Source of the DNA: Mangifera indica
Lineage: Eukaryota > Streptophyta > Magnoliopsida > Sapindales > Anacardiaceae
Reading direction: 5' to 3'
DNA length: 64,000 nucleotides
Assembly (NCBI RefSeq): GCF_011075055.1
Contig: NC_058156.1
Coordinates: forward strand, 4,464,001 to 4,528,000
Shown: piece by piece, positions 24,856-35,169 of the stretch
Position numbering within the stretch: position 1 is the stretch's first letter
Layout of the letters: each line of letters opens with the position of its first letter
Notes under the pieces: generated by a model
What the model was told of the DNA's origin: nothing
Databases searched by the model: none
Seen by the model: only the letters and a program-made list of their open reading frames with translations
Program-made: the position numbers and the translations under genes

Positions 24856-25526
24856 TGTAAGGTTTTAGAGAGCCAATAATCGATGGCGCAACAGAATTAA
24901 AATTTGTAAAAATCAAATAATCCTAAAACCCTGACAAGGATACCTGTTTTAAAACATATTTAACATGAACATACTAAACAAATTAGGATATTTTAGGGTT
25001 TATACCTACATCGATAGCTCTTCCAAGTCTTCACGTCGAAAAAAAAAGGAACACTATCCAACCCTTATGAGGCTATGCCTTGGTATCTACATAGAGCATA
25101 AACACAAGAGGTTGTCCAAGATACAGGTTGCTAAGGCCTTTGTGTGTTGGATAGAAATGTGTTTAATGGAGAGAGAATTTTCAGGGAACCTAACAGCTAG
25201 GGTTTTTTTGAAACTATATATGTATTATTTTTATTAGATTTCTATTTAACTCACGCTTGTGATTATTATTTATATGTGTGCAGAAATCTGAGTGCTTATG
25301 GAAATTCATCCAAACCTATGACACATCATGACTAAACCAAATTGGAGAATGGTCCAATTATGATATTTCTCAAGATGGGGAAGTCTTCATGTAATAGTTG
25401 GACCAATTTGAAGATGGTCTAGTGGTGACACTCTTACAGTGCCAAACACCAAGTAATGTGCCATGGTTGGACAAAAATTAGTCTAACCGTGACACTTTCT
25501 TTAGTGACTTAAAAAGATCAACAAGC
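24856..25526 (-). repeat. Copia LTR C (3' part)
   Basis: The plus-strand edge TGTAAGG is the complement of the LTR A end CCTTACA. The following text matches 22864-23250: 'gacaaggatacctgtttt', 'cactatccaaccctta', 'ggttgctaaggc' and 'tatatgtgtgcag'. The right part is diverged and is cut by gypsy integrase sequence at about 25527. Confidence 0.6.
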
Positions 25527-25800
25527 ATAGGAAGTCATCCCTCTTCAAACCTGGTGACTTAGTTTAGGTGCAATTAAAAAAGGAGCGATTCCTAAGCAAG
25601 AGGAAGAGTAAACATGCTCTAAGGGCTGATGGGCCATTTGAAATGCTTGAAAGAGTGAATGACAATACATATAAAGTGAATCTTCTAGATAAGATGGGAG
25701 GAGTCTCGACCACCTTCTATGTTAGAGACCTTTCACCATACATAGAGGACAACCACCTTGAGGATTTGAGGGCAAATCCTTCACAACTCGGGGAGGATAA
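25527..25800 (+). pseudogene. Gypsy G integrase C-terminus
   Basis: The frame reads 'HRKSSLFKPGDLV', then 'KKERFLSKRKSKHALRADGP', then 'ERVNDNTYKVNL' and 'TTFYVRDLSPY', ending in 'DLRANPSQ'. This is the C-terminal tail of a plant gypsy integrase next to the 3' LTR. The upstream catalytic core, RNase H and RT are missing: the text begins where copia LTR C ends. One stop interrupts the start ('LV*VQ'). Confidence 0.8.
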
Positions 25801-26783
25801 TGCATATTCGGCCACCCCTTCACTTTTGGGCTCCAAACTTACCCTAAGCCTACTTACCACATAAAAAGCTAAGGAGCATGAATTTCCAGCAATGCACCAG
25901 CCCAAAGATGTCAACCTTCTTCATTTTTGGCCCAAAACCACTTTTGGGTATAATCTCATTATATGTACCCAAGGTCTAAGTGAATAGTTTGCTCCAATTG
26001 ATCCAAAAGTGTAACTTTTGAAGCCCATAATTGGTCCAAACATTCAAGACTCCTTTTTGAAGCCCAAAGAGCTCAAAGTATGCCTTAGTTGGTTTTGAAC
26101 TAGAAGAGAAGATGGTTTCCTTAGTTAGGAAACAAGTTTCCTACATTTAAGGAAAAAGTGTACTATTTTGTTTTATATTCATTAATTTGGGTATGGGTTT
26201 AGTTTATGATGGATGGCTTAACATACATTAGGGACTTTAGTTGATTTTATATTAATTTGTTAACCAAAGTGTATCATTGCCATCCATGCCTCCTATATAA
26301 AGGAGTAAGCCTTTATTTGTAGTTTTTGGTTGACATTTGAATGAAACTTAAATTAAAGCATTGAAGCTTTTTCCTCATTTTCCTTTATCCAATCATCTTA
26401 GTAGAAGATTGGTGGTGGAAGACCCCAAGGTTGGTGGATCTCTTTCCTTTATGCCTTGGTTTTCATTAATGTGCTCCTTAGAATCCAAATTGCATGCATG
26501 TGAAGTGTTTTCAGTCCTATGGCAAAAAGTTGTAGCATAATTACTATTTCTACCACTGTATTCTACTTGTGATTTGATTGTCTTATTCTATACCAATTGT
26601 GTAGGTCATAGCCTAAAAGAAAGTTCTTTGTGTTATGATTATGATGAAAAGAATTCAGTTGGATTTGGAGTTGATTTGGTTGGTTAAATTGCAAGAACAA
26701 AAAAATTGCACATACCATATGAACAGTGAAAGCAAGTTTTGATTCTTTGGTTGATTATTGAATGTTTGAATAAATATGCACCA
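25801..26783 (+). repeat. Gypsy G LTR P2
   Basis: It starts TGCATATTCGGCCACC directly after the integrase tail and the purine-rich GGGGAGGATAA, and ends AAATATGCACCA. It is close to P3 over its whole length and more distant from P1. The following sequence is a second copy of the integrase tail, not host DNA. Confidence 0.8.
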
Positions 26784-26942
26784 AGTGCTTGAAAGGGTGA
26801 ATGACAAAGCATACAAGGTGAATCTTTCAGATGAGATGGGAGGAGGCTTGGCCATCTTCAATGTTAAGGACCTTTCACCATACATGGAGGATAACCACTT
26901 TGAGAATTTGAGGGCAAATCTTTCACAACCCAAAAGGGATGA
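26784..26942 (+). pseudogene. Second copy of gypsy G integrase tail
   Basis: The sequence from 'gtgcttgaaagggtgaatgac' repeats 25645-25800 ('ERVNDKAYKVNL', 'LSPYMEDNH', 'NLRANLSQ') and again leads into an LTR. Together with P2 and P3 it forms a tandem integrase-tail/LTR duplication. Confidence 0.8.
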
Positions 26943-27911
26943 TACATATTCGGCCACCTCTTCACTTTCGGCCTACAAACCTACCCTAAGCCTACTTACC
27001 ACACAAGAAGCTAATGAGCATGAATTTCCAACAATGTAGTAGCCCAAGGATGTCAACCTTTTTCATTTTTGGCCTAAAACCACTTTTGGGTATAATCTCG
27101 TTACATGCACCCAAGGTCCAAGTGAATAGTTTACTCTAATTGATCCAAAAATGTAACTTTTGAATCCCACTATTTGTCCAAACGTCCAAGACTCATTTTT
27201 GAAGCCCAAAGAGCTCAAAGTATGCCTTTAGTTGGTTTTGAACTAAAAGAGAATATTGTTGCCTTAGTTAGAAAACAAGTTTCCTACATTTGAGAAAAAG
27301 CGGTATTATTTTGCCTTGTATTCATTAATTTGGATATGTGTTTAGTTTATGATGGATGGCTTACCATACATTAGGGACTTTAGTTAATTTTATATTAATT
27401 TTGTTGACCAAAGTGTATCATTGTCATCCATGCTTCCTATATAAAGGAGTGGGCCTTCATTTGTAATTTTTTGGTTGACATTTGAATGAAACTTGAATTA
27501 AAGCATTGAAGTTTTTCCTCATTTTCCTTTATCCAATCATCTTGGTGGAAGACCCCAAGGTTGGTGGATCTCTTTTCTTTATGCCTTGGTTTTCTACTGT
27601 GCTCTTTAGAACCCAAATTGCATGCATGTGAAGGGATTTCAATCCTATGGTAGAGAGTTGTAGCATAATTACCATTTCGGCCACTACATTTTACTTATTA
27701 TTTGATTGTCTTATTCTATACCAATTATGTACGTCCATAGCTTGAAAGAAAGTTCATTTTGTTATGATTATGATGAAATAAATTCGGTTGGATTTGGAGT
27801 TGATTTGGTTAGCTAAACTACAAGAACAAAAAAACCAACATACCACATGGACAGTGAAAACAGTTTTTGATTCTTTGGTTGATTGTTGCATGTTTGGATA
27901 AATATGCACCA
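26943..27911 (+). repeat. Gypsy G LTR P3
   Basis: It starts TACATATTCGGCCACC (the TG has become TA) and ends AAATATGCACCA. It serves formally as 3' LTR to the integrase tail on its left and as 5' LTR to the gag on its right. No TGGTATC-like primer site follows. Confidence 0.8.
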
Positions 27912-28556
27912 CAAGCCTAGACACAATCAAAGCTGAGACTAAACCCTCAATTCGTTTAAACTAACACTAGCCAAAACCCATTTAACCTACATTACAAACA
28001 CTAAAATGTCTCAAAGGAATGAATCATCTTCCCCACCCCATCCTTGGCAATTTGGACACTAAAAGCTCCAAGGAAAGATTCATGAGCTTAGGAAACAACT
28101 AGCCTAAGTCCTACAACTTGTAAGGGACATACACTCAAACGAAACACCTAATCCACCTCAACCAACCCAAGCACTATCAACTTCACCTCACCAACTCCTT
28201 CATCACCAAAAACTACCTAAACAACCACCTATACCTGCACGTTATGGAAAGGAATTACTTGTCTCTAGTGATAATAAGGACACTAGGTGGAGTAGGAGAC
28301 CTATAGATGATGACCATGGCTTGAGAATTGATATCCTCAAGTTTGAAAGAAGTCTTAGCCTAAATGATTTTATGGATAGGTTACATGCTATTGAACGTGT
28401 GTTTGAGCATAAAGGATATTTCGATGAGAAGAAATGTAAGGTGCCCATATTGAAGTTCAAAGGCTATACTTCCTTATGGTGGGAAAATATTAAGAAACAA
28501 AGAAGTAGAGAGGGGAAAGAAATGGTGCATTTTTGGGATAAACTTAGGAAACTTCT

Positions 28557-28564
28557 CAAGAAAC
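28557..28564. repeat. hAT target-site duplication (left)
   Basis: CAAGAAAC, identical to 29521-29528. Eight bases is the duplication length of the hAT superfamily. Confidence 0.9.
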
Positions 28565-29520
28565 TAGACACATCAATTGGCCCAACCCAAAGCACCAAAA
28601 AAAAAGCCCGCACGGGAAGACCCAACTCAACACTGTAGCGTGTTTGGCCAGGCTCATAGGCCTATTAAGCTAGGCTTGTAGCTTTAATATTAAGCCCATT
28701 GGCTAGTCCAACCCGATCCAACATTGTGTGAAAAATAAAAATAAAATATTTTTTTTTACTACCTTATAGCAGAAGTAGAATCTGCTTCTGCTAGGTAGAA
28801 GTCGTTGGCCTATTCAACGGCTTCTGCCAAGTTACTTAATTTTTTAAAATTTTTTAATTAGTGTATTTTTTTCTATATAAACCTATTCATTTTTTTTTCA
28901 TTTTCATTTTCATTTACAAATCTCTCAATCGCTCAATCTCAATTATTTCATTATATTTTCAATTTCATTTTCTCTCATCAACTCTCTTTCAAAAAATATC
29001 TGAATTCACAAATAATAATTTTTTGTGTTTATAATTTTATTTTTATTTTAATTTTATCATTACAAAATATTACAAATAGATCCAATATCAACTAAATTCA
29101 ATCCATTTGAATATTATCATTACAAAATATTAAATGTTATATAGTAGATATATTTTATTTATGTTTTGTAATTTATATAGTATGTAAATTAATTTATTTG
29201 CACTATGTTATCAGTTTATAATATTTTTCATCATGTAACAACGGTATTCCTCCACCACAATTGAGGGATTATAAATAAAATATTCGAGATACTATCTTTG
29301 GTTTTAATAATTGAAAAATAATTTGTGTTTCAAAATTTTAATTAAAATTTAAAAAAAAAAATTGATTAAATAGGTCGACCCAGCCCGATTAAAGCTCGAC
29401 CTGACCCAATTAAGGCCCATTATTATACAAGTCGGGCCTTTATATATCAATGAGCTAGCCCGACTAGAAGACCCATTACTGTTTCGGCCTCGGGCCTAGC
29501 TCGACCTATTGATACCTCTG
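28565..29520. mobile_element. Non-autonomous hAT element, 956 bp
   Basis: Perfect 8-bp direct repeats CAAGAAAC flank the segment. Its ends are imperfect inverted repeats: TAGACACATCAATTGG on the left, and CAGAGGTATCAATAGG when the right end is read in reverse. Subterminal DNA on both sides is rich in GGCCC/GGGCC and GCCCGA words, as in many plant hAT elements, while the centre is AT-rich (poly-T, TTTTAAAATTTTTT). It encodes no protein, so it would depend on a transposase supplied from elsewhere. It lies inside the gag of the gypsy element whose 5' LTR is P3, so it is younger than that element. Confidence 0.88.
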
Positions 29521-29528
29521 CAAGAAAC
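29521..29528. repeat. hAT target-site duplication (right)
   Basis: CAAGAAAC, identical to 28557-28564. Confidence 0.9.
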
Positions 29529-30360
29529 CATTTTTACTCGAAAACCATAAACAAGAGCTTTACCTAAAACTTCATACACTTAAGCAAGAATAGTAGTGTA
29601 AAGAAGTACATAAGAGAGTTTAAGAAACTCATAATGAGAAGTAAGATCCCGAATTAAAGGAGCAAACCATTGCTCGGTTACTTGGTGGTTTGAGACAAGA
29701 TATAGCCAATATGGATTAATTGCAACCTTAATTGCACATTTGATAATGTTTGTAAACTTGCAATCAAGGTGGAAAATTAAAAAAAAACAAACATGAGGGG
29801 GATGGCCACAAAGACTTTTACTAAGGGAACCACTTTCTCTAAGGGTTCCACTTCTTATTCCTAGCCTCAACTTAATACTAAAGACAAGGGGATGGAGGAA
29901 GTAGTAAAACAACCCAAGGAGAGACCAAACTCGAAGAGATCTAACCAACTAGACAAGAAATGCTTCAAATGCCATGATTATGGACACTTCCAAGCCAATT
30001 ATTCTAATAGAAAGGTGATGACACTTAGGGAGATTGAAAAGGCTTATCAAGGCATAGAAGATGAGGATGATGAAAAGCATGATGACTTGGCCAATTGTGA
30101 AGAAGAAGAGGAAGTGATAGAGGAGGTAGATAATGGCAATATATTGGTACTTATGGGAGCCTTACATGTCCAAAACAACCCCAATAAAGATCAAAGACTC
30201 AACATCTTCCAAGCTAGATTCACCATCAACACCAAAGTATGCTCGATCATAGAGGATAGTGGGAGTTATGCTAATGTGGCATTTACTACACTTGGAGAAG
30301 CATCGATTACCTTCATCATCATAACCTCACCCGTACAAGCTTTAATGGCTAAGCAATAGT

Positions 30361-30743
30361 GCTAGTCTTCAAGTATCAATGCAAGTAATCATACATTTCT
30401 CTATTGGCAAGAATTACATTAATGAGGTTTTGTGTGATATTATTCTCATGGATGCTTATCATTTGTTGTTAGGGAGATCTTGGCAATATGATAGGGATTT
30501 CAGTTCAATGGAAAACTTATTACCTTAGCACCTCTTAGTCTAAATCAATTCCACCACTTACCAAAAGAAGTAGCAAATAAAAAAGAAAACTTGTTTTTAA
30601 GTGGTAGCCAAATTAAGAGGATCATACTTGAACATTACTCGGTTTATGCATTACTTGTAGTAGAAGGGAAGGAAGATAGGGTAGTAAGTGCACCAAACCT
30701 ATTAGAGAGGCTGATAAGTTTGATGATGAGATCATTAATCCAC
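30361..30743 (+). pseudogene. Gypsy G protease end and linker
   Basis: In the +1 frame the text gives 'FSIGKNYINEVLCDI' and 'LLLGRSWQYDRDF', the C-terminal part of a plant gypsy protease (compare LLGRSWQYDKK in the minus-strand element at about 33535). The linker before RT follows and is then cut off. Stops and frame changes are frequent. Confidence 0.65.
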
Positions 30744-30895
30744 CCCTCAGGTGTAACTTAGATTTTGTAATACATCTAAAGTCTTAGTTATATCGAAATG
30801 AAACATTAAAAGTAGCACTTATATTATATTCACCTGGAAGATCCAATCTGTAGGCATTATCATTGATATGCTTAAAGACTTAAAATGGATCATCT
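30744..30895. other. Scrambled junction between two gypsy elements
   Basis: 30744-30769 repeats 30896-30922 ('cccctcaagtgtaacttagg'), and 30767-30811 repeats 31673-31717 ('gtaatacatctaaagtctta'). Both source segments belong to the minus-strand integrase region of the neighbouring element. The join is therefore a patchwork rather than a simple insertion. Confidence 0.6.
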
Positions 30896-33435
30896 CCCCT
30901 CAAGTGTAACTTAGGTTTTTGTTGGGATAAAAACTATTCCTTTCACATGTGCACCCAAACCCAATCACTTGGTTAGAACAGTACCCTGTGTCTTCCTTTG
31001 TTAGCTTGTTTGGCATATTGTTCAGTTCTCCTCCCAATATTTTGCATAACTTTCTCATGTCCAAAGGTGTAAGTGGATTAAAACCATAAACAACTTCAAA
31101 AGGTGAATAACCAGTAAACGTATGCACAACTTTATTATAAGCAAATTCTATATGTAGCAAACTATCTTTCTAAGTTCTCAAGTTTTTTTCTAATACAACA
31201 CGTAATAGCTGAGATAAAATTCTATTGATTACCTTTGTTTGTCCATTCGTCTATGGGTGACACATTGTAGAAAATAGTAGATTAGCATCTAACTTACCCT
31301 ATAATACCTTCTAAAATTAGCTTAAGAACTTTGCATCACAATCGAATACAATACTCCTTGGAACTTCATGCAAACACATGATCTTCCTGAAAAACAAATC
31401 AACAATGTAAGTTGTATCATTGGTTTTTTGACATGGAATAAAGTGTGCCATTTTTTAAAACCTATTAACCATGGCAAAAACTGAATCACTACCCTTTTAG
31501 ACCTAGGTAACCCTAAAACAAAATCATAGAAATATCCTCCCAAGGTATAGTAGGAATAAGTAAAGGTGTATTTAAACCATAGGGTAAGACTCTAAACTTG
31601 GTCTGTTTACACTTAATGCAACGAGTACAAATACACTCTCCATCTCGTTTCATATGTTGCCAAAGAAATGTTGTTGTAATACATCTAAAGTCTTAGCTAT
31701 ACCGAAATGATCCATTAATCCACCCTCATATACTTCCCTCACAAGCAATTCATGTAAAGAACTCATAGGCACACATAATCTATTTTCCCAAAATAAATAA
31801 CCATCATGCCTATAAAACTTACCAAATGTAGTTTTCTTACAAGCTTCATAAATATTGGAAAAATTAGAATCATTCACATACAAATCCTTTATCTACTAAA
31901 AACCAAGTAACTTAGCATCTAAAGTCGAGATTAGAGTATACCTGCATGATAACATATTTACCATAACATTTTCCTTACCTTGCTTGTAATGAATGACATA
32001 AGGAAAAGTTTCAATGTATTCAACCTACCTTGTATGTCTCTTGTTCAACTTACCTTATCTCTTTAAATGTTTTAGGGACTCATGATCTGTCCTAATGATG
32101 AACTCACGTGGCCAAAGGTAATGTTGCCACGTCTCCAACGCTTTTACCAAAGCGTATAACACTTTGTCATAAGTAGGGTATTTCAAAGCAGGCTTATTAA
32201 GTTTCTAATTGAAATATGCTATGGGCCTATTTTCCTACATCAAAACAGCTCTAATACCAATACTTGAAGCATCACACTAAAGTTTAAATGGTTTAGAAAA
32301 ATCAGGTAACGCAAGTAATGGTGCGAAACTTAACTTATCCATAATTAATGTAAATAATGCACGCTCTTGTTCCTCACCCCCCCTAAACCCTACATTATTT
32401 TTAATAACTTCAGTTAATGGTGTCATTAGTGTACTAAAGTCTCATACAAAGCTCTTATAAAAACTAGTTAAACCATGGAAACTCTTAACCTTAGTCACAG
32501 AAATAAGCGTTAGCCACTCTCAGATAACCTTAACCTTCTCTTCATCTACCTTAATCACCTGAGATGAGACCACAAATCCTAAGAACATACACCCAAGACA
32601 TGGTTCATTAACCTTATAAATGTATTAAGTATGTTAGTAAGCCCAAATGGCATTACCAACCATTCATATAGTCTATACTTGGTTTTAAATGCAGTTTTCC
32701 ATTCATCGCCTTCTTTCATCCAATATGATGATACCCATTTTTCAAATCAATTTTCAAAAAGATACATGATCCAGACAACTCATCAAGCATATCATCTAAT
32801 CTAGGTATGGGATAGCGATACTTTATAGTGATTTTGTTGACAGCTCTACAGTCAATGCACATTCTCCACGTCCCATCCTTTTTAGGCATTAGAATCACTA
32901 GTATGACACATGGACTCAGGCTCTCTCTCACGTATCCCTTCTTCATCAACTCTTTTACTTGCCTTTGAAGCTCATTTGTCTCCTCAAGATTACCTTTATA
33001 GGCTGGTCGGTTGGGTATTGCCACTCCAAGTATGAAGTCGATCTAGTGCTCGATCTCATGAATCGGAGGTAGTCCATCAGGAATCTCTTTAAGGAATACA
33101 TCTTCAAACTCCTACAAAAGAGAAACAAACACACTAGGAAAAGAATTGTCAGCATTAGTGAAAGATAAAAAACTTTCCTTGTAAACTAACAATAATGGAT
33201 ATTCTTTAGTCACAAGAGCAGCCCTCACATCATTGATCTTCCCATAAAAACTTTATTTTTTCCTTTCCTTGTTTTTTCTCTCATGGCCGAATTGCTCACC
33301 CTTTTTTTCATCTCTCCTCTTTTTTACCTTACTTTTTCTTCGCTCATGATCACTCACATTTTCTCTTCTTTTGTTTTCATTCTCACTTTCTTTTTTTTTC
33401 TTCATTCATCTTTCTTCTTTTTGATCCTCATAAAC
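30896..33435 (-). pseudogene. Gypsy W pol remnant (RT, RNase H, integrase)
   Basis: Minus strand, from high to low. RT begins at about 33160 ('EFEDVFLKEIPDGLPP', 'MAIPNRPAYKGN' at 33024) with 'KKDGTWRMCIDCRAVN', 'YPIPRLDDMLDEL' and '[13 protein letters not shown]'. The catalytic YVDD box is lost in the decayed stretch at about 32600-32500. RNase H text runs through 32400-31930. The integrase zinc region is at 31883-31650 ('[10 protein letters not shown]', '[13 protein letters not shown]'-like), the core at 31543-30990 ('FDCDAKFLS'-like, 'IEFAYNKVVHTFTGYSPFEVVYGFNP' across 31145-31070). A C-terminal part ends at about 30896. Stops are frequent throughout. The LTRs of this element are not recognised. 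Confidence 0.8.
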
Positions 33436-33792
33436 CTATTTTGGTGACAATGGTACAAGTGTGATGAATTTATTGTTAATCATGAATATGTTTTTATTTT
33501 TTAATCTGTCTTTTGTTACCTTTTTGTCATATTGCCATGATCTTCCTAACAAGATGTGTCTAACATGCATGGGTACTACATCACACAATACCTCATCTTG
33601 ATACTTACCCACGGACAAGACCACCACCATTTGTTTATTCAACCTAATTTCTCCATAATCATTTAACCACTGAAGCTTATAAGGTCTAGGTTGTTTGATT
33701 ATAGGTAAACTAAGTTTTTCTACAAGTTTGGTACTGGTTACGTTCGCACAACTACCCCTATCTATAATTAAAGTGCACACCTTACCCTTCAA
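33436..33792 (-). pseudogene. Gypsy W protease
   Basis: A continuous frame of 118 codons with DRGSCANVTSTKLVEKL (the active site is normally DSGS or DTGS; Ser is Arg here), 'YKLQWLNDYGEI', 'VVPMHVRHILLGRSWQYDKK' and a basic tail. This is the retropepsin-like domain of plant gypsy polyproteins. It is in frame with neither gag nor RT without passing stops. Confidence 0.75.
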
Positions 33793-33822
33793 ATTATACC
33801 TAATATGGAAAATATTCTCTTT

Positions 33823-34992
33823 CTACTTATCATTTTCTTCCTTGTAATGTAAACTTAAAGCTCTCTTAGACACTAATGCCTTACCCTCTACTGGATACTC
33901 CAACTTTATATCACTAGCATCCTCTAATGGTGGCATAGACTCATCACTAGATTCTTCCTCTGTCTCATACTCACCATCCTCCCTCAGCACCATGGTTCTT
34001 TTATTAGGACACTGAGAGGCTATGTGACCCCTACCCAAACACTTAAAACATTTTATCTCACTGTTTCTCTTTAGTGGTTTCTCTTGGCTAGACTCCTCTT
34101 CCTTAGGTCTAGAGTACTCAATTTTTAGCTTAAAAGTTGGGTTATCATCTTTTTTTGACATGCTCAACTTTCAAGAACTAGAATAAGACCCTACATCCTT
34201 TTTACCCTTCCGTTGTAATTGTCTCCCTCTCTTCATTGCCATATGGTCCAAATCCTCTAACTCTAAATAGTGTTGGAGCTCTGACACATTTGTTATTTCT
34301 CTATTCAACCCATTTAAAAATCTAGCCATAATGGTCTCCCTATCTTTCTCTATATTAGCCCTAATCATAGTTATCTCTATTTTCTTATGATAGTCTTCCA
34401 CACTTTTGGTCCCTTGCCTAAGCCCTTGTAACTTTTGAAGTAAATCCCTATGGTAGTGGCTAGGAACAAAACGTTGTCTCATTATACTTTTCATATTATC
34501 TCAAGTATCTATAGGTCTACCTAAATTCCTACGTCTATTTTTTAGTAACTGGTCCCGTCAAATATTGGCATAATCAGTGAATTCTATGGTAGCCAACTTC
34601 ACATTTTTCTCCTATAAATACCTATGTATGTCAAAAACCTGATCTACCCTTCGCTCCCAATCTAGGTACGCTTTCGAATCATTTTTACCCTGAAAAGGTT
34701 GAATTTTTATTTTAATGCTACTGAGACTACTATCACCCTACCTATTCTCCCTATACATATTGTTTCTATGACTTCTATGGACTTCGTTACTTTTTATATT
34801 GTTCTGCTTATCATTAATTTCATCATCCTCACTGTCAGTAACTATCTTATCCTCATCCCTCACCAATAGTGTTTTCCTTTTTCCCTTAGTCATACTACTT
34901 CCCCTTCTATCACTCTACCATTGCTCCAATCTATCATTAACACTCCCTATTACATGAAAAAATCTTTTAAACTGTTGTTGGATCACTTGCAT
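33823..34992 (-). pseudogene. Gypsy W gag with intact zinc knuckle
   Basis: The likely start is the ATG at 34992 (MQVIQQQFKRFFHVIGSVND), followed by a stop after 25 codons. Gag core text lies at 34740-34171: 'KIQPFQGKNDSKAYLDWE', 'MRQRFVPSHYHRDLLQKLQ', 'RFLNGLNREI'. The nucleocapsid part (34167-33823) has the complete knuckle CFKCLGRGHIASQC (C-x2-C-x4-H-x4-C) and an acidic tail. Two frames of about 110 codons are open, separated by one stop. The protein would package element RNA. Confidence 0.8.
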
Positions 34993-35169
34993 TGTAAAAC
35001 CCTTGGTTTTACCCTAATCTCCTACAAAATTGGTATTTTTTTTGTTCTACCATGTTATAATTTCAGAAAACAAAAGGTGTCTATAAATAAGAATCCTCAC
35101 ACGCTCGCTCACATGTTTACACTCGTGCTCATATTTTCACTTTAATATTCTCTCTCACTCTATAATCTG
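34993..35169. other. Spacer between gypsy W and LINE
   Basis: T-rich sequence with 'cacacgctcgctcacatg'. No LTR end or primer site of gypsy W is recognisable, so that element appears truncated here. Confidence 0.4.

Larger units (their letters stand above)
28016..30360 (+). pseudogene. Gypsy G gag-protease, split by hAT element
   Basis: Gag begins at the ATG at 28016, MSQRNESSSPPHPW, about 105 bases after LTR P3, like the sister gag at 14259. A TAA follows after 18 codons. The core has 'DILKFERSLSLNDFMDRLHA' (28327) and 'SLWWENI'. The frame is split by a hAT element at 28565 and resumes at 29529 with several stops. The zinc knuckle at 29960 reads CFKCHDYGHFQANY (C-x2-C-x4-H-x4-Y). After an acidic linker, the protease motif EDSGSYANV lies near 30250. 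The element is inactive. The shared start and knuckle tie it to the 14259 copy. Confidence 0.8.

Noticed and set aside
13096..26788. AGTGA before P1 and AGTGC after P2 as a target-site duplication
   Set aside because: The bases after P2 belong to a second integrase-tail copy, not to the original host DNA, and the match is imperfect.
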